DNA from: an uncultured Planctomycetaceae bacterium
GTDB taxonomy: Bacteria; Planctomycetota; Planctomycetia; Gemmatales; Gemmataceae
Assembly (NCBI GenBank): GCA_903960945.1
Contig: CAJCCR010000189.1
Span: 1 to 37,645 of the forward strand
DNA length: 37,645 nucleotides
Direction: 5' to 3'
Both the position numbers and the translations under genes were made by a program. Below are positions 1 to 7,904 of the stretch, one piece after another. The notes under the pieces were generated by a model. The model was not told the origin of the DNA, searched no databases, and worked only from the letters and a program-made list of their open reading frames with translations. Position 1 is the stretch's first letter; the number at the start of each line of letters is the position of its first letter.

Positions 1-722
1 GTAAAACTGTTCTTTTAATGCGGATTGCTCAAGCTATCAAACAGAATCACCCTGATGCTTATTTGATCGTTTTGCTTATTGATGAACGCCCTGAAGAAGT
101 TACAGAAATGGTTCGTTCTGTTGCTAGTGCCAACGCTGAAGTTGTAGCTAGTACTTTTGATGAACCTTCTACGGATCATGTACATGTCAGTGAAATCGCA
201 ATGGAAAAAGCAAAAAGATTGGTAGAAGATGGCAGGGATGTGATCATTCTTCTGGATTCAATCACAAGGCTTGCACGGGCTCACAATTCCGAAGCGCCAT
301 CTGGCGGTAAATTGCTCAGCGGTGGTCTTGATTCTAATGCAATGCAGAAGCCTAAAAGATTTTTTGGTGCTGCGCGAAATATCGAAAATGGTGGCAGCCT
401 TACAATTCTTGCAACGGCTTTGATCGATACCGGTTCTAGGATGGACGAAGTTATCTTTGAAGAATTCAAAGGCACTGGCAACATGGAAGTACATCTCGAC
501 CGAAAGTTGGTAGACAAACGAGTATGGCCAGCGATTGATATTAACCGTTCTGGTACTCGAAAAGAAGAATTGCTTATGCATCCCGATGAACTGGATAGAG
601 TTCGGGCTCTTCGCAGAGTACTAGCGGATATGCATCCAGTTGATGCGATGGAGTTGATGGTGTCCAGGCTTAAGAAATGCAAAACAAATGCTGAATTTCT
701 TATGAATATGAACATGGCTTAA
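1..722 (+). CDS. rho: Transcription termination factor Rho, C-terminal part (5' end outside window)
   Basis: RNA-dependent hexameric ATPase that ends transcription. The open frame enters from the left edge: codons 3-17 read K-T-V-L-L just before the first Met at 18, which matches the end of the Rho Walker A motif (GKT-VLL-x-RIA), so the ATG at 18 is internal and the gene is 5'-truncated by the window. Visible Rho features are [13 protein letters not shown], the Walker B stretch [14 protein letters not shown], the Q-loop/R-loop region around [21 protein letters not shown], and the conserved end [21 protein letters not shown]. The frame is intact to its stop. The M32 peptidase gene follows 16 bp downstream on the same strand and may be co-transcribed. 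Family assignment is secure. Confidence 0.97.
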   Translation, partial: KTVLLMRIAQAIKQNHPDAYLIVLLIDERPEEVTEMVRSVASANAEVVASTFDEPSTDHVHVSEIAMEKAKRLVEDGRDVIILLDSITRLARAHNSEAPSGGKLLSGGLDSNAMQKPKRFFGAARNIENGGSLTILATALIDTGSRMDEVIFEEFKGTGNMEVHLDRKLVDKRVWPAIDINRSGTRKEELLMHPDELDRVRALRRVLADMHPVDAMELMVSRLKKCKTNAEFLMNMNMA

Positions 723-738
723 TTCGCTGGGATTTCAG

Positions 739-2229
739 ATGGATCTTGAATCAAAATACCTGAAATTAAAAGCGCATTTTAAGAATGCTCGGGTTATTGA
801 ATCTTGTGCCGAATTAATAGGTTGGGATGAAAGAACGAATATGCCCCCCGGCGGGGCAGACCTTCGTGCCCTTCAGAATTCTGCCCTTTCAAAATTGCAC
901 CACGAACTAGTTACTGATTCTTGGCTTGGCGATGCCCTGATGGAACTTGCTTCGGATTCTGCTGCTTTGCCTGCAGATTCCGATATGAGTGTTAATGCAA
1001 GAGAATGGCTTCGCGTATTTACCCGCGCAAATAAAATCCCCGTTTCTTTGGTTCAAGAACTATCAACAACATTTGTATATTCTCAACAGGCTTGGCAGGA
1101 AGCTAGGTCTCAAAACAATTTCAGCTTGTTTGGGCCTTGGCTTGAGAAAATTATTAATCTTAAAAGGCAGGAAGCGAAATGCCTTGCGAATGGTCAGGCA
1201 AGTTATGATGCTTTGCTAGATGATTATGAACCAGGCGCAACTTCTCTCGAGTTAGATTCAATTTTTTATCCGTTAAAAGATTCGATTATAAAAGTATTAA
1301 ATAATTGCTCAAAAGAAAATAATCGCAGCTTGATTTTGGGAAACTACCCTGAAGAAAAACAAAAGATTTTTAGTGAAATCATTGCAGGTTATTGTGGGTT
1401 TGATTTTAATGCAGGCAGGCTTGATACAACTGCGCATCCTTTTTGCTGTGGTATCGGGCCAGGCGATTGTAGGATTACCACTCGATTTAACCCTTCAGAT
1501 TTTTCATCAGGTCTATTTGGTGTTTTGCATGAGGCAGGACATGGTTTGTATGAGCAAGGTTTAGATCCGGATCATTTTGGATTACCGACTGGAACGGCTG
1601 TTTCTCTTGGTATTCATGAGTCACAGTCTCGCCTTCTTGAAAATCAAGTTGGAAGATCTTTGGAATTCTGGCGTTTTATTTACCCGCTTGCTATTAAGTT
1701 TTTCCCTACACAATTAGCCCATGTTTCTTTAAATGATTTTCATAAAGCTATTAATCAAGTTCAACCAGGTTTTATCAGGGTGGATGCTGATGAAGTCACT
1801 TACAATCTTCACATCATCTTTCGTTATGAACTTGAAAAGGATTTAATTTCACAAAGCCTTTCCATCAAAGACCTTCCTGAAGCATGGAATGCTAAAATGG
1901 AAGCATATTTGGGTTTGAAACCGAAAAACGATTCAATGGGATGTTTGCAAGACATCCATTGGAGTGCTGGCCTTTTTGGGTATTTTCCTACTTATCTTTT
2001 GGGAAACCTTTATGCTGCACAATTTGTTGCTAAAGCTAAAAAGGAGATATCTTGGAATGAAAATTCCCTTAATGCTGATATTCTTTTTGAATTACGCCAG
2101 TGGCTTAAAAAAAATATCCATGTTCAAGGTAAAAGATATCTTCCCGGAAAACTTTGCGAAAAAGTAACAGGGCAAAAACTTGATAAATTGTTTTTCGAAC
2201 AATACCTTTCACAAAAATTTAATTCTTAA
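739..2229 (+). CDS. Carboxypeptidase Taq (peptidase family M32)
   Basis: Metal-dependent carboxypeptidase that removes C-terminal residues from peptides in the cytoplasm. At 496 aa it has the usual M32 length. The zinc site is visible as HEAGH at about residues 264-268, followed by the M32-specific IHESQSR element near residue 292, whose Glu is the third metal ligand. Other family signatures are DxRxTTRF (here DCRITTRFNPSDF) just before the zinc site and the C-terminal WSAGLFGYFPTYLLGNLYAAQ. There is no signal peptide or membrane segment. A GGGA sequence lies 5 nt before the ATG. It is 16 bp from rho and convergent with the receiver gene on the other strand. Family is certain; the physiological substrate is not known. 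Confidence 0.95.
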   Translation: MDLESKYLKLKAHFKNARVIESCAELIGWDERTNMPPGGADLRALQNSALSKLHHELVTDSWLGDALMELASDSAALPADSDMSVNAREWLRVFTRANKIPVSLVQELSTTFVYSQQAWQEARSQNNFSLFGPWLEKIINLKRQEAKCLANGQASYDALLDDYEPGATSLELDSIFYPLKDSIIKVLNNCSKENNRSLILGNYPEEKQKIFSEIIAGYCGFDFNAGRLDTTAHPFCCGIGPGDCRITTRFNPSDFSSGLFGVLHEAGHGLYEQGLDPDHFGLPTGTAVSLGIHESQSRLLENQVGRSLEFWRFIYPLAIKFFPTQLAHVSLNDFHKAINQVQPGFIRVDADEVTYNLHIIFRYELEKDLISQSLSIKDLPEAWNAKMEAYLGLKPKNDSMGCLQDIHWSAGLFGYFPTYLLGNLYAAQFVAKAKKEISWNENSLNADILFELRQWLKKNIHVQGKRYLPGKLCEKVTGQKLDKLFFEQYLSQKFNS

Positions 2230-2233
2230 ATTT
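2215..2233. terminator. Possible weak bidirectional terminator between convergent genes
   Basis: A perfect inverted repeat with 8-bp A/T-only arms (AAATTTAA / TTAAATTT) and a 3-nt loop covers the stop codon of the M32 gene, just short of the stop of the opposing receiver gene. Position and symmetry suit a shared terminator, but the stem has no G-C pairs and could be chance in AT-rich DNA. Confidence 0.25.
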
Positions 2234-2235
2234 AT

Positions 2236-2601
2236 CTAATCAAATATAAACGAAGTTTGCATTACTATTTCTTTTAATTCCTCATTGTTAAAAGGCTTGC
2301 AAATTACCTTGTGGTTTTTCAATTCAGTATTTGTTGCTTGGTTTTTATCTGCAGTCATTAAAACAACTGCAGTAATGTTTTTTTTGAGCAACATCTTGGC
2401 AAGAGTGATCCCGTCAATTCCAGGTAATGAAATATCAATTAATGCGAGATCTGGTGTAATCATATTTACTACACGGATCGCTTCTTCAGCAGAAGCAACA
2501 GATAAAATTTTGCAACCCCATTTAGATAAGCTTTTTTGAATTATAAGCCGTGTTGATGTGTCATCTTCCACGAGCAAAATTGATTTTTCTGATTCAAGCA
2601 T
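2236..2601 (-). CDS. Stand-alone response regulator receiver protein (CheY-like)
   Basis: A 121-aa protein made only of a two-component receiver domain, so it probably acts by protein-protein contact and not as a transcription factor. The acidic pocket is seen in LLVEDD near the N-terminus, the phospho-acceptor Asp in LALIDISLPGIDG (near residue 56), the switch Thr in VVLMTAD and the conserved Lys in ICKPF. No output domain and no partner histidine kinase are found nearby. An AAAGG ribosome site lies about 6 nt before the ATG. The gene converges on the M32 peptidase and diverges from the exported peptidase. The input and output partners cannot be told from the sequence. Confidence 0.9.
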   Translation of the reverse strand: MLESEKSILLVEDDTSTRLIIQKSLSKWGCKILSVASAEEAIRVVNMITPDLALIDISLPGIDGITLAKMLLKKNITAVVLMTADKNQATNTELKNHKVICKPFNNEELKEIVMQTSFIFD

Positions 2602-2737
2602 AATTGGCCTTTTCGACAGATTTAGGATTTATCTACAGAATTTAAATTTGTTAAAGAAATTAAAATATAAGGCTTTATGAATATTAATGTTTAGACAATA
2701 ATAATAAAGCAATTAATAAATTTAATTAGGGGTTAAC

Positions 2738-4429
2738 ATGGGATTTAAACAATTATCCTCAATTCTTTTGATTATGCTTTTAATGAAAAATAGTGTTTTT
2801 GGTGACCAAAATATGGATAAAGCTGCTAAAAGTTTTCTTGATAAACACGAACTTGCAATGCGCCCATTAGAAATCGCCGCAAACCTTGCTTGGTGGAATG
2901 CCAATACCACGGGCAGTTCATCCGATTTTGATAAAAAAGAAAAGGCTCAAAATAAAATAGATGAGGCCTTATCTAGTTCTAACTTGTTTCAAGAAATTAA
3001 ATCTTTAAAAGATAATAAAGCGAAAATAACTGACCCAATCCTCTCCCGAAGCGTTGATATATTGTTTTTGATTTATCTTGAAAAACAAGTTCCCTTAGAT
3101 TTGCTAAAAAAATCTTCGGCGTTATCGAATAAGGTTGAACAATCTTTTAATTCTTTCAGGCCTGTAATTCAAGGAAAAGACAGCACTGAAAATGATGTTA
3201 GGGGCATATTGAAGAATTCTCTTGATTCCATTCTTCGTCAAGAAGCTTGGGAAGCTGGAAAAAAGGTTGGTAATATCCTTGAGAACGATTTGAAGGAACT
3301 TGTATCCACTCGAAATCAAATAGCTCGGCATTTAAAATTTTCGAATTATCACGAAATGCAGCTTTTTTTAAACGAACAAAATGCTAATGATTTAATCAAA
3401 ATTTTTGATCAACTTGATGATCTTACCCGTGAGCCTTTTCAGCAAATCAAAGATGAGATTGATTCCAAGTTGGCATTAAATTACAAAATCAAAAAAGAAC
3501 AATTGCAAGCATGGCATTACCATGATCCCTTTTTTCAAGAAGCACCTGCAATCTTTGGTTTAGATTTGGATGGTCCGTTTAAAAAAGCTGATTTACTTGG
3601 ATTATCACAGAAGTTTTATAAAGGAATCGGGCTTCCTATTGATCGTGTTATTGCTAATAGCGATTTGTATGAAAAAAAGGGTAAAAGCCCGCATGCCTTC
3701 TGTACTGACATTGATAGATCAGGGGATGTAAGGGTTCTTGCAAATGTTAAACCAGATGATTATTGGGCATCCACTCTTTTGCATGAATTTGGTCATGCAG
3801 TTTATAGTTCGAACAATAATAATATTCCCGCTTCTTTGCCTTATCTTTTAAGGTCCGAGTGTCATATTTTGACAACTGAAGGTGTAGCAATGATGTTTGA
3901 ACGGTTGACAAAGAGGTCTTCATTTTTAAAAGCAATGGGTTTGAAAGTTGAAGATTCAGAGGGGTTTGATGCTGCTGCATCGAAAAATCTAAAAAACCGA
4001 TTGTTGATTTTTTCAAGATGGTGCCAAGTGATGCTTCGTTTTGAAAAAGGGATGTATGAAGATCCTAAGCAAGATTTGAATTTGTTATGGTGGACTTTGG
4101 TAAAGAAATACCAAGGTATTTCCATGCCTGCAAATCGGAATTCTGCTGATTATGCTAGTAAGATCCACATTGTGAGTGCGCCTGTCTATTACCATAATTA
4201 TATGCTTGGCGAACTATTTGCTTCACAAGTACATCACGCCATCACCAAAGATTTATATCCTGGGAAATCCCCCTCAGAAGTTATTTATGAGGGAAATTTA
4301 AAGGTCGGTGAGTTTATGCGTAACAAAATTTTTTCATCAGGGAAGTCTTTGCCTTGGGATGAATTAGTTAAGTTTGCAACTGATAAGCCATTAAGTGCGG
4401 AAGCATTTTCATTGGATTTTAAAAAGTAA
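2738..4429 (+). CDS. Exported zinc metallopeptidase, M2/M3-like gluzincin
   Basis: A 563-aa protein with an N-terminal signal peptide (Lys at 4, then SSILLIMLLM, probable cleavage after VFG near residue 22) and no lipobox Cys, so it should act outside the cytoplasm. The zinc site is LLHEFGHAVY (His349, Glu350, His353) with the likely third ligand Glu381 in ILTTEGVAMMF, the HEXXH plus downstream Glu arrangement of M2 (ACE-like) and M3 (oligopeptidase) gluzincins. The element DRSGDVRVLANVKP before the zinc site supports membership. I cannot separate M2 from M3 by eye. It has an AGGGG ribosome site before ATG. Its early W-rich helix (LAWWNAN) recalls the one in the nearby M32 enzyme (IGWDERTNMPP), which fits one broad superfamily and not a recent duplication. 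Confidence 0.85.
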   Translation: MGFKQLSSILLIMLLMKNSVFGDQNMDKAAKSFLDKHELAMRPLEIAANLAWWNANTTGSSSDFDKKEKAQNKIDEALSSSNLFQEIKSLKDNKAKITDPILSRSVDILFLIYLEKQVPLDLLKKSSALSNKVEQSFNSFRPVIQGKDSTENDVRGILKNSLDSILRQEAWEAGKKVGNILENDLKELVSTRNQIARHLKFSNYHEMQLFLNEQNANDLIKIFDQLDDLTREPFQQIKDEIDSKLALNYKIKKEQLQAWHYHDPFFQEAPAIFGLDLDGPFKKADLLGLSQKFYKGIGLPIDRVIANSDLYEKKGKSPHAFCTDIDRSGDVRVLANVKPDDYWASTLLHEFGHAVYSSNNNNIPASLPYLLRSECHILTTEGVAMMFERLTKRSSFLKAMGLKVEDSEGFDAAASKNLKNRLLIFSRWCQVMLRFEKGMYEDPKQDLNLLWWTLVKKYQGISMPANRNSADYASKIHIVSAPVYYHNYMLGELFASQVHHAITKDLYPGKSPSEVIYEGNLKVGEFMRNKIFSSGKSLPWDELVKFATDKPLSAEAFSLDFKK

Positions 4430-4475
4430 TACTTCGATTTAAATGTATAAGTTCGTTGTTTTAAAAGGTGAATGA

Positions 4476-5603
4476 ATGACTATTAAAAGAACAAAGTGCC
4501 AAGAGTATATTAAAAAAATAAGTAATAAGAAAATAGAACCCCCAGCTTTGGTTGATTCTTATTCTTGTAAAAAACTTATTGATGATATTTTTCTTTCTTA
4601 TAACGCCGGAAGACTTCGTGAAGCCTGTCGAATCTATTCCGACAAAATGCTTGCATCGGATTGTTTTGTTGGAGTTGCGCTTAGCGGTGCTCTTACTCCG
4701 GCGGGCTTAGGAATGTCTTGTATTGTTCCTCTGATTGAAGCTGGCTTTATTGATTGGATTGTAAGTACGGGTGCAAATATTTATCATGATACCCATTTTG
4801 CTCTCGGAATGGAGTTGCATCAGTCCCGTCCTGGTTTGGATGATCACCAACTTAAAGCGCATCAAGTTATAAGAATTTATGATATTGTTTTCGATTATGA
4901 GAATTTACTTGGTACGGATTTGTTTTTTCGTCAGTTGAGTCGTGGTGAAGCTTTTCAAAAAACAATGGGTACTGCGGAATTTCACAATCTTGCTGGGAAG
5001 TATCTTTCTGCTCACGAAGAAAAAACAAAAAATGTAGGAAAAAGTTTTCTTGCTGCTGCATACCGAGCTGGCGTTCCAGTTTTTACTTCTTCTCCAGGTG
5101 ATAGCTCCATAGGAATGAATCTTGCTGCTTTACAACTTGAAGGGAATGGTTTGGCCATTAATCCGCTTTTGGATGTTAACCAATCGGCTGCAATAGTATA
5201 TGAAGCCAAAACTACAGGGAAAAGCGGAGTATTAATTTTCGGGGGTGGGTCCCCAAAGAATTTTATATTGCAAACAGAACCACAAATTCAGGAAGTCCTT
5301 GGTCTTGAAGAAAAAGGACATGATTACTTTATTCAATTTACAGATGCCAGACCCGATACTGGCGGGTTAAGTGGAGCAACTCCTCAAGAAGCTATGACTT
5401 GGGGTAAAGTGGATGAATCTCAGCTCCCTGATACGGTAACTGCCTATGTGGATTCAACTATAGCCATGCCTTTGCTATCTCTTTATGCACAGCAATCATG
5501 CAAGCCAAGAAAATTGAGAAGGCTGATGGATAAGTTGCCAGAATTGACGGATAAAATCACAAAGATTTATTTATCCAATAAAAAGAAGAATGGCTCTGAT
5601 TAA
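4476..5603 (+). CDS. Deoxyhypusine synthase family protein (bacterial DHS-like)
   Basis: NAD-dependent aminobutyl-transferase fold. In eukaryotes and archaea the enzyme moves the aminobutyl group of spermidine to a lysine of eIF5A; bacteria have no eIF5A, and bacterial homologues are thought to transfer it to a small amine, for example to make homospermidine. Visible signatures: FVGVALSGALTPAGLG, VSTGANIYHDTHFALG, the loop FTSSPGDSSIGMNL, LIFGGGSPKNF, and GLSGATPQEAMTWGKV, which contains the expected catalytic Lys at residue 311. The 375-aa length is family-typical. AAGG lies 7 nt before ATG 4476; an ATG 4 nt upstream is out of frame and stops at once. The gene converges with the PLP enzyme, the stop codons overlapping. 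Family is secure; the acceptor substrate is not known from sequence. Confidence 0.9.
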   Translation: MTIKRTKCQEYIKKISNKKIEPPALVDSYSCKKLIDDIFLSYNAGRLREACRIYSDKMLASDCFVGVALSGALTPAGLGMSCIVPLIEAGFIDWIVSTGANIYHDTHFALGMELHQSRPGLDDHQLKAHQVIRIYDIVFDYENLLGTDLFFRQLSRGEAFQKTMGTAEFHNLAGKYLSAHEEKTKNVGKSFLAAAYRAGVPVFTSSPGDSSIGMNLAALQLEGNGLAINPLLDVNQSAAIVYEAKTTGKSGVLIFGGGSPKNFILQTEPQIQEVLGLEEKGHDYFIQFTDARPDTGGLSGATPQEAMTWGKVDESQLPDTVTAYVDSTIAMPLLSLYAQQSCKPRKLRRLMDKLPELTDKITKIYLSNKKKNGSD

Positions 5604-6739
5604 AATTGTTGTGTAGCTCTCAAACCTTTATCAAATGAGCTTATGATTTCCTCAATTGGTTCATGACCAACCGATACACGAAGCAGTCCTTCGGTTATTC
5701 TGAGTTCAATTTTTTGAGCCGAAGTCAATTGCCTGTGTGATGTACTCCAAGAGTGACTTACACTTGTTGATGAGTGCCCAAGGCTAGGGCAAAAAGGAAT
5801 ATTGATTGCAGTCTGTAAAAACTTGTTCACTCCCTCCCTGCCCTTTGGAATTTCAACAGCAATTAAATGTCCTGGAAAGCTGCCAAATTGTTTTAAAGAG
5901 ACTTCAAAATCATCATGGTTTTGTAAGCCTGGAAAATCTACTCTTATTTCTTTATGGTTTGTATTTAACCAGTTTGCTAATTCAAAAGCGTTTTTGCAGC
6001 TTTGTTTTAATCTTAATTGCAATGTTTCTAAACTTCGTGATATGAGCCAACAATCAAATGGGCTTGCGTGGAAACCTAGATCTTTAACAGCTTTAGTTAT
6101 ATTTTCTTGTGTGCCGTGATTTCCGCCTACATATCCCATGGTTACATCACTATGTCCACACATGATTTTTGTTAGGCTTTCAATTACGATATCTGCGCCA
6201 TGATCTAAAGGTTTGCATAGTAAGGGTGTTGCAAAAGTATTGTCGACAACCAAATGTGTTTTGTTTTTTTTTGTAAGTAAGCTTATTCCTTTAAGATTAG
6301 GAACGCGTAAAGTTGGGTTGGTAATTGTTTCAATGAAAAGAATTGATGCAGGCGTTGATAATGCTGATTTAAGTTCGTTTAGGTTGCATTCATCCACGAT
6401 GTTGCATTGCACACCAAAACGGGCGAAGTCTTTTTCTAGAATTTTTAGAGTGCGTCCATAAAGCCTTTTTCCTGCAATGATTCTAGTGCCTGATGATAGT
6501 AATCCCATGAAAACTGCAGAAATCGCACCCATTCCGCTGCTTGTAACTATTCCCCAATCGGCATTGTGTAATTTCGTAATTTCGTTTGCTGTTATCACTG
6601 CATTTGGATGGCCATCTCTTGCGTAAATAAATTCTTCGCTAGGATTTAGAATGGCTTCTTCGTACTTATCAAGATCAGCAAATTTGTAGACTGATCCGGG
6701 GTAGATCGACGGAACGAGTGTATTTGATTTTTGTAGCAT
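5600..6739 (-). CDS. PLP-dependent Cys/Met metabolism enzyme (cystathionine gamma-synthase/lyase family)
   Basis: Fold-type I PLP enzyme of the trans-sulfuration family, which makes or breaks the C-S bonds of cystathionine, homocysteine or methionine. The PLP lysine lies in IESLTKIMCGHSDVTMG (about residue 191), the cofactor-binding Asp in HLVVDNTFATP, and the substrate/PLP segment YARDGHPN stands where most members have YSRYGNPT. SSGMGAISAVF and the end ITEGLLRVSVGHE are typical. I prefer ATG at 6739, which begins 2 nt after the upstream stop; an in-frame GTG at 6748 would overlap it. It is downstream of the lipoprotein gene in what looks like a two-gene unit. Synthase, gamma-lyase and sulfhydrylase activities cannot be distinguished here. 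Confidence 0.9.
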   Translation of the reverse strand: MLQKSNTLVPSIYPGSVYKFADLDKYEEAILNPSEEFIYARDGHPNAVITANEITKLHNADWGIVTSSGMGAISAVFMGLLSSGTRIIAGKRLYGRTLKILEKDFARFGVQCNIVDECNLNELKSALSTPASILFIETITNPTLRVPNLKGISLLTKKNKTHLVVDNTFATPLLCKPLDHGADIVIESLTKIMCGHSDVTMGYVGGNHGTQENITKAVKDLGFHASPFDCWLISRSLETLQLRLKQSCKNAFELANWLNTNHKEIRVDFPGLQNHDDFEVSLKQFGSFPGHLIAVEIPKGREGVNKFLQTAINIPFCPSLGHSSTSVSHSWSTSHRQLTSAQKIELRITEGLLRVSVGHEPIEEIISSFDKGLRATQQF

Positions 6740-6741
6740 TA

Positions 6742-7641
6742 TTACCACACCAGTTTTTTAGCAGCTTTAAATATTCCCTTACTTTGTTCCGTTTTGTTTG
6801 GGTTCATACCTAATTTTATAATTTGGTTCATGGTTTCATCTTCAGATTTTAATGTGGTTTTTTGAAGATATACATACCAAAATGATGCCGCAATTGATCC
6901 ATCGAGATCAAATACATAGATCGGTTGTAGCGAGGAATTCTGTAGTTTTGAAATTTCAATATTAAATCTTTCTGCGCTTATATTTGATTCTTCCAGTAGT
7001 AATAAATTTAATTTCATTCCTCGTTTTTCAAATAAAGAAGTGATTGCTTTTGTTTCTTGTGTTGAGGAATGGATGAATAATGCAGATTTAAATTTTTCTT
7101 TAACTAGCCAATCTATGCCGTCCGGGTAAGGTAATAATCCGATTGCAACTGAGTTGGTCATTAATGCATACCCAGGAATATCTAAAGGCAAGTTTTTCCC
7201 GATTATGTTTTTAGTTTCTGTTTCAGATTTTGAAATGGGTGGCTCTTTTGATTCAGTTGGCTTTTCTTCAGTTGGTTTTAAGGTTGCATGCCCTGCTGCT
7301 GATTCTGGAGGAAGAAGTTTAATCGAACCAGAATACGGAGGTGTTTTTACTTTTTGCGATATGGTTCCATTTAGCCCCGGATTTAAAGCTGGCGATGGGT
7401 TAGGAATGGGCGCACTAGGGTTGGGGTAGTATTGTGGTAATGGATCCGAAGGCTCAGGGCCAATCCCTGTTGGAGCTGGAGTAGATATCGGTAGTGCGGT
7501 TGGGGGGCTGTCGTTAAGGTTCTTCGGGCTGCGCAAGGTTCCGAATAGCTTGAAGCTTCCCGAACTTGGGCGTTGAGATTGTTGATTACAGCCAACCGTT
7601 AGAAGTAAGCATCCGGTTATCGTGATCGCATAATATTTCAT
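6742..7641 (-). CDS. Lipoprotein with proline-rich linker and degenerate phosphatase-like domain
   Basis: About 299 aa starting at ATG 7641, chosen because GGAG precedes it and because it places a lipoprotein signal (MKYYAITITGCLLLTVGC, lipobox Cys18) at the terminus; a longer in-frame ORF reaching 7686 would bury this signal. After the Cys comes a Pro/Ser/Asn-rich linker of roughly 100 residues and then a globular domain that opens with LDIPGYALMT and VAIGLLPYPDGIDWL. The pattern strand, helix, then YVFDLDGSIAASFWYVYL resembles a dual-specificity phosphatase core in which the HCxxGxxR loop has become VFDLDGSIAASF, lacking the catalytic Cys and Arg. The fold call is my inference. It should be membrane-anchored outside the cytoplasm. 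Function unknown. Confidence 0.75.
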   Translation of the reverse strand: MKYYAITITGCLLLTVGCNQQSQRPSSGSFKLFGTLRSPKNLNDSPPTALPISTPAPTGIGPEPSDPLPQYYPNPSAPIPNPSPALNPGLNGTISQKVKTPPYSGSIKLLPPESAAGHATLKPTEEKPTESKEPPISKSETETKNIIGKNLPLDIPGYALMTNSVAIGLLPYPDGIDWLVKEKFKSALFIHSSTQETKAITSLFEKRGMKLNLLLLEESNISAERFNIEISKLQNSSLQPIYVFDLDGSIAASFWYVYLQKTTLKSEDETMNQIIKLGMNPNKTEQSKGIFKAAKKLVW

Positions 7642-7820
7642 AAAAAGCTCCGTTTGTCTTTGAACTTCTATTAAACCAAAAACCAATAGTTTTCTTTTTT
7701 GAAATACTTGTCATAAAGGCAAATAGTTTTAAATGGATTAGGGTTGTACGAGTTTTAACGGTGTTTACTGCGATAAAACCAAACCAATTTGGATTCTAAG
7801 GTTCTTGGGGCCTTATTTTG

Positions 7821-7893
7821 CTTTAAGTTTACATTAGCACTTAAGTTGGAGGTGAATTTTTAATAACTATTCTTCTTAAGTCTAACATTAGCA
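7821..7893 (+). repeat. Imperfect direct repeat upstream of the Xer recombinase gene
   Basis: Two about 19-bp copies, CTTTAAGTTTACATTAGCA (7821-7839) and CTTAAGTCTAACATTAGCA (7875-7893), share the exact 9-mer ACATTAGCA and a CTTAAGT-like left end. A third CTTAAGT lies between them at 7840. They start 54 bp apart, roughly five helical turns, and the second ends 11 bp before the recombinase ATG. Possibly a regulator binding site; no known operator is recognised. Confidence 0.35.
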
Positions 7894-7904
7894 ATGAGAT
7901 ACAT

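Noticed and set aside
7821-7893. Direct repeats upstream of the Xer gene considered as a dif site or IS target duplication
   Set aside because: No 28-bp near-palindromic dif layout is visible, and no transposase or inverted ends lie between or around the repeats.
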